A stretch of DNA of 9,676 nt from an uncultured Streptococcus sp. GTDB taxonomy: Bacteria; Bacillota; Bacilli; Lactobacillales; Streptococcaceae. The position numbers were made by a program, and so were the translations under genes. Each line of letters starts with the position of its first letter. Positions within the stretch are counted from its first letter, which is position 1. The notes under the pieces were generated by a model, which saw only the letters and a program-made list of their open reading frames with translations, had not been told where the DNA came from and made no database searches. Location: contig CAJZGQ010000037.1 of assembly GCA_916048115.1 (NCBI GenBank), positions 1 to 9,676 of the forward strand. The letters are read 5' to 3'. Below, piece after piece: positions 7,487 through 9,676 of the stretch.

Positions 7487-7624
7487 GAAACTTTCCGCTG
7501 TGAGATAGGTGCCTGAAACACATTTGTTTCAGGCACTCGGGAGTTTTGAAACGTTAGGTTCAAAACTAAGTCATGGAACTTCGTAGAAGTTCGCTGACGT
7601 CCGTACTCACCTAAGGAAAGTTTC
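7487..7624. repeat. 138-bp element with terminal inverted repeats and cloverleaf fold
   Basis: Perfect 10-bp terminal inverted repeats GAAACTTTCC / GGAAAGTTTC (7487-7496, 7615-7624) enclose a second closing stem GTGAG / CTCAC (7500-7504, 7606-7610) and three hairpins. These are a perfect 12-bp stem (7509-7520 with 7525-7536), a perfect 9-bp stem (7542-7550 with 7559-7567) and a perfect 7-bp stem (7576-7582 with 7586-7592). The flanks TATAAC and TAAAAC differ at one base and could be a worn target duplication. There is no open reading frame of note. It resembles the class of small intergenic repeats such as BOX and RUP in streptococci, but I cannot match it to their sequences. It may be a non-autonomous mobile repeat, a structured RNA, or both. 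Confidence 0.6.
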
Positions 7625-7675
7625 TAAAACAACTCTCTCTTCAGTCTAAACCACTACGTAATATAGTTGTTATTT

Positions 7676-8713
7676 TTAATCTACTAAGTCGCTCTTGAGG
7701 TAGGCATCGACCATGCGCTCTGTTGCGACTACAGAATCCAAGTGGGTTCGCTCATATGAGTGGCTAGATTCGATCCCTGCCCCGAGAAGAGCGTGTTTCA
7801 CTTCTGCTCCTGCGCTCATGGCTGCAGAGGCATCTGATCCATAAAAAGGATAGATATCCAACTTATAAGGGATTTCTTGGGCTTTCGCCAAGGCTACCAA
7901 ATGCTGACGGAATTCGTAGTGATACGGTCCTGAAGCATCTTTGACACAGATGGATACCGTGTATTCATCCGTCGCTTGGTCATCTCCCATAGCCCCCATA
8001 TCCACTGCCAAGTACTCTACCACTTCAGACGGGATATTAGAATTAGCTCCATGCCCCACTTCTTCAAAGACTGAAAAGGCAAAGGTAGTCGTTACTGGCA
8101 ATTGAATATTCTCTTCCTTGTAGACGCGCAGAAGATTCAAGAGAATCGCTGCACTCACCTTGTCATCCAAGTGACGAGATTTGATAAAGCCGGTGTCTGT
8201 CACAATGGTCCGTGGATCAAAGCTGACAAAATCACCTACTTCAATGCCAAGGGCACGGGTTTCTTTTTCGTTGGTCACTTTTTCATCCAGACGGACTTCC
8301 ATATTGTCCTGAGTCCGCTCGACAGTTCCCGCATCCTTGTAGACGTGGCAAGAAGTCTGATGGACCAAAATTGTCCCCGAATGGGTCTTTCCTGTATTGG
8401 CTACATGGACTGTACAATTTTCCCCTTCAATCATATTCCAAGGGAAACCACCGATACGGTCTAGCTTGAGGCGGCCATCTGCTTTCACAGCGCGGACAAT
8501 AGCCCCCAAGGTATCCACATGGGCTGTGACATAGCGTTGCTTGTCTGTGATTACACCAGGCACGGTCACATTCACGCCTCCCTTAGCAGTCCGAGTTACC
8601 TCATACCCAAAGCCTTCAATGGTTTTGACCAAATAGTCTGCGATCTCCCGTGTAAAACCGGTCGGTGAAGGAATGGCTGTCAATTCCTGCAAATAAGTCA
8701 CTGTCTGATTCAT
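7676..8713 (-). CDS. M42 family metallo-aminopeptidase
   Basis: Cytoplasmic dinuclear-metal aminopeptidase of the PepA/FrvX/TET type, probably a large oligomer that trims short peptides. At 345 residues it has the usual family length, and no signal peptide is present. All expected metal and catalytic residues can be placed: H65 in TAHVD, bridging D183 in HLDDK, base E217 and ligand E218 in FEEVGHG, D238 in AVDMGAMG and H318 in SSHSYERTH. It is clearly different from the glutamyl aminopeptidase PepA I recall from pneumococcus, so I give no symbol; side-chain specificity cannot be read from sequence. GGAGG (8718-8722) lies four bases before the ATG. It is a single-gene unit with an extended -10 promoter, and its transcript probably runs through the cloverleaf element to the terminator at 7372. 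Confidence 0.9.
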   Translation of the reverse strand: MNQTVTYLQELTAIPSPTGFTREIADYLVKTIEGFGYEVTRTAKGGVNVTVPGVITDKQRYVTAHVDTLGAIVRAVKADGRLKLDRIGGFPWNMIEGENCTVHVANTGKTHSGTILVHQTSCHVYKDAGTVERTQDNMEVRLDEKVTNEKETRALGIEVGDFVSFDPRTIVTDTGFIKSRHLDDKVSAAILLNLLRVYKEENIQLPVTTTFAFSVFEEVGHGANSNIPSEVVEYLAVDMGAMGDDQATDEYTVSICVKDASGPYHYEFRQHLVALAKAQEIPYKLDIYPFYGSDASAAMSAGAEVKHALLGAGIESSHSYERTHLDSVVATERMVDAYLKSDLVD

Positions 8714-8738
8714 AATGCCTCCAAATGTGTTTTTCTTT

Positions 8739-8747
8739 ATTCTAGCA
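8739..8747 (-). promoter_or_regulatory. Extended -10 promoter of the M42 gene
   Basis: On the minus strand TGCTAGAAT is an extended -10 with a good hexamer TAGAAT. No convincing -35 lies 16-18 bp upstream (TAGCTA at 8762-8767). The spacing to the ribosome binding site and start codon is suitable. Confidence 0.5.
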
Positions 8748-8886
8748 TGAAATAGGTGGAATAGCTAGAGGAGAGTTTACAGGTTAGCGTTTTTCAACTC
8801 TTCCCGCACTTGCATTAGGAGAAGGCCAGAGTTCTATTTATATTTTCAACACATTTTGGTAGAGATTCATTTAGTGCACCTAAATT

Positions 8887-8931
8887 AAAAAAAGAAACTT
8901 GTCCACAACTAACGGTGTCTAAACAAGTTCC
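8887..8931 (-). terminator. Terminator at the orfB end of the IS remnant
   Basis: On the minus strand GGAACTTGT and ACAAGTTTC (8923-8931 and 8894-8902) can pair over 9 bp with one G-U. They enclose a 20-base loop and are followed by seven Ts (complement of A8887-8893). The stem is weak but the layout is typical. It would isolate the M42 gene from IS transcripts. Confidence 0.5.
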
Positions 8932-8938
8932 ACGCAGG

Positions 8939-9267
8939 CTATTTCAATGGTGATACATAATTATCAGGATAAAATATGATGTAATTTTTGACAATATCTG
9001 TTAGACTATCTTCAGTTATGTTTCTCCACTTATAGAGATAGAAGGTTTCAGACTTGAGAACAGAGTGAAACCATTCGATACAGCCATTATCTGCTATTTC
9101 GCCTCTTTTCTGAGAATTCTTACACTCCTGTTTCCAGCGATAAAGGTGGAGCGTTTGACGCCGAAACATTCTAAAATAATCGATACAGGGCACGTTTTCT
9201 TATACTCTTCTACTAGCTTGATAAGACTTACTTTGTCGATTCTTTTATCAAGTTCTGATACTTTTTT
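8939..9267 (-). pseudogene. IS3-family transposase orfB, frameshifted and internally deleted
   Basis: Remains of the DDE transposase. After the slippery site the -1 frame reads RIDKVSLIKLVEEY and CFGVKRST, the usual orfB N-terminus. Near 9140-9146 the reading jumps frame to LYRWKQE. It then passes within a few codons to DNGCIEWFHSVLKSE, which carries the final Glu of the DDE triad. Roughly 150 or more residues between these points, including the first two catalytic Asp, are missing. The C-terminus is also cut short (NYIIFY followed by an unrelated PDNYVSPLK and stop). The product would be inactive. The 84-codon open frame at 8939-9193 is part of this relic, not an independent gene. Confidence 0.82.
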
Positions 9268-9518
9268 AGTAATTCTACCTGCAAACGTAACTGTTCTACT
9301 TCAGATAATTGTTTCATCCCTTTACCATAAGTATATTGTTTCCCCACAGGTTGGTGGAAACGGTACAATTCATCATTCTGATACCATTGCCACCAAGTCT
9401 TGGCCTGACTAACATTTTTGATACCGAGGGTATCCATGATAAACTTGTTTGATTTGCCTGTCTTCTTCATTTCGATACAGGCTAGCTTAGTTTCTACTGA
9501 ATATGCTTTTTTGACAAT
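9228..9518 (-). CDS. IS3-family transposase orfA, start codon lost
   Basis: Helix-turn-helix subunit that recognises the element ends and forms the N-terminal half of the fused transposase. The frame is open for 96 codons and contains YSVETKLACIEMKK, SQAKTWWQWY and FHQPVGKQYTYGKGM, then a leucine-rich segment VEQLRLQVELLKKY. I recall these motifs from streptococcal IS3 orfA proteins of about 96 residues. Homologues start M-V-K-K-A-Y-S, but here the first codon is ATT (9516-9518). An AGGAG lies nine bases upstream, so the original start has probably mutated. The first in-frame ATG (9468-9470) would remove 16 residues of the helix-turn-helix and has no obvious Shine-Dalgarno. Probably a relic with an otherwise intact frame. 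Confidence 0.72.
   Translation of the reverse strand: MVKKAYSVETKLACIEMKKTGKSNKFIMDTLGIKNVSQAKTWWQWYQNDELYRFHQPVGKQYTYGKGMKQLSEVEQLRLQVELLKKYQNLIKESTK
9261..9267 (-). other. -1 programmed frameshift heptamer (A AAA AAG)
   Basis: In the orfA frame the codons CTA AAA AAG supply the slippery sequence A-AAA-AAG, eleven codons before the orfA stop. Slipping back one base opens the orfB frame (continuing VSELDKRIDKVSL). This is the standard OrfAB fusion mechanism of IS3 elements and confirms the gene pair, although orfB is now broken. Confidence 0.75.
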
Positions 9519-9521
9519 AAC

Positions 9522-9567
9522 AAAACACTCCTGTATCTAGTTTACCAGAATTCAACAGGAGTGTTTT
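9522..9567 (-). promoter_or_regulatory. Hairpin masking the orfA ribosome binding site
   Basis: AAAACACTCCTGT (9522-9534) and ACAGGAGTGTTTT (9555-9567) are a perfect 13-bp inverted repeat with a 20-base loop. On the minus strand the second arm contains the AGGAG that serves orfA. A transcript entering from outside would fold and hide this site, the known protection of insertion sequences against read-through activation. On the + strand the stem ends in GTTTTT and may also act as a terminator. Confidence 0.65.
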
Positions 9568-9635
9568 TCTTGTGTCTCATTTTATGGGTGCAGTGCCGAC
9601 CCTAGGGATTCTTTCGTTCTCATATATACGTCATT

Positions 9636-9664
9636 AGTATAGGCTAATTTGATTTAAATTGCAA
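9636..9664 (-). promoter_or_regulatory. Minus-strand promoter outside the IS, reading into it
   Basis: TTGCAA (9659-9664) and TATACT (complement of 9636-9641) are separated by exactly 17 bp. Transcription would begin near 9629, outside the IS end. It may be the promoter of a gene displaced by the insertion. The rest of 9598-9676 shows no recognisable gene. Confidence 0.5.
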
Positions 9665-9676
9665 GAGAAATAACAT

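Larger units (their letters stand above)
8872..9597 (-). mobile_element. Decayed IS3-family (IS150-like) insertion sequence
   Basis: About 725 bp, against roughly 1.2-1.4 kb for an intact member. In order on the minus strand are an SD-masking hairpin, orfA, a -1 slippery heptamer, two fragments of orfB and a terminator. The ends are approximate. Inward-reading termini share TGCACC followed by an A-rich run (AGTGCACCTAAA near 8873 and the complement of TTTATGGGTGCAG near 9592), which fits degenerate terminal repeats. The central part of orfB, including the first two catalytic aspartates, has been deleted, so it cannot move by itself. No clear target duplication was found. Confidence 0.8.

Noticed and set aside
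7487..7624. Identification as a BOX element or a tRNA-like gene
   Set aside because: There is no match to the boxA, boxB or boxC sequences I remember, and stem lengths, loops and size do not fit a tRNA. It was kept as an unnamed element.
7628..7671. AACAACT / AGTTGTT inverted repeat as the terminator of the M42 gene
   Set aside because: The stem is only 7 bp of AT-rich sequence with a loop of about 30 bases and no proper T run. The hairpin at 7372-7398 is far better.
9065..9412. 115-codon open frame on the + strand
   Set aside because: It runs antisense across the orfA and orfB remnants, whose frames carry recognisable IS3 motifs. It has no ribosome binding site and no recognisable protein features.

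Overview
The window looks like chromosomal DNA of an oral or commensal Streptococcus (mitis/sanguinis-type group). The reasons are moderate-to-low GC, AGGAGG-type ribosome binding sites, extended -10 promoters, a CcpA-type cre site, an LPXTG-anchored surface protein, an AliA-type oligopeptide-binding lipoprotein and a cytosolic GH13 alpha-amylase close to the pneumococcal one. The species cannot be fixed from the sequence alone.

Layout. At 1-1603 an alpha-amylase gene on the + strand is driven by an extended -10 promoter overlapped by a MalR/LacI-type operator, and ends in a strong hairpin terminator. Everything else lies on the minus strand, so transcription converges near 1600-1740. Reading right to left: a decayed IS3-family element (about 8872-9597), an M42 metallo-aminopeptidase (7676-8713), a gene-free stretch of 395 bases (7281-7675), an AliA-like lipoprotein (5295-7280), a cell-wall-anchored Xaa-Pro dipeptidyl-peptidase (2153-5182) and thioredoxin (1741-2055). 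Most units have their own promoter and terminator. The exception is the peptidase-thioredoxin junction, where no terminator is visible.

How the genes fit together. The amylase is intracellular and probably works on imported maltodextrins or stored glycogen. The three peptide genes form a plausible nutritional set: the surface S15 peptidase cuts Xaa-Pro dipeptides from proline-rich proteins outside the cell, the lipoprotein captures peptides for an Ami-type permease encoded elsewhere, and the M42 enzyme trims peptides in the cytoplasm. A near-consensus cre site between the -35 and -10 of the surface peptidase suggests CcpA control by carbon supply.

The least explained part is 7487-7624: 138 bp with closing terminal inverted repeats, an inner closing stem and three internal hairpins, which together fold as a multibranched cloverleaf with a possible pseudoknot. 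It may be a small non-autonomous mobile repeat or a structured RNA, and I do not recognise it as a named family. A second unexplained signal is a perfect 17-bp dyad between the likely promoter and the ribosome binding site of trxA.
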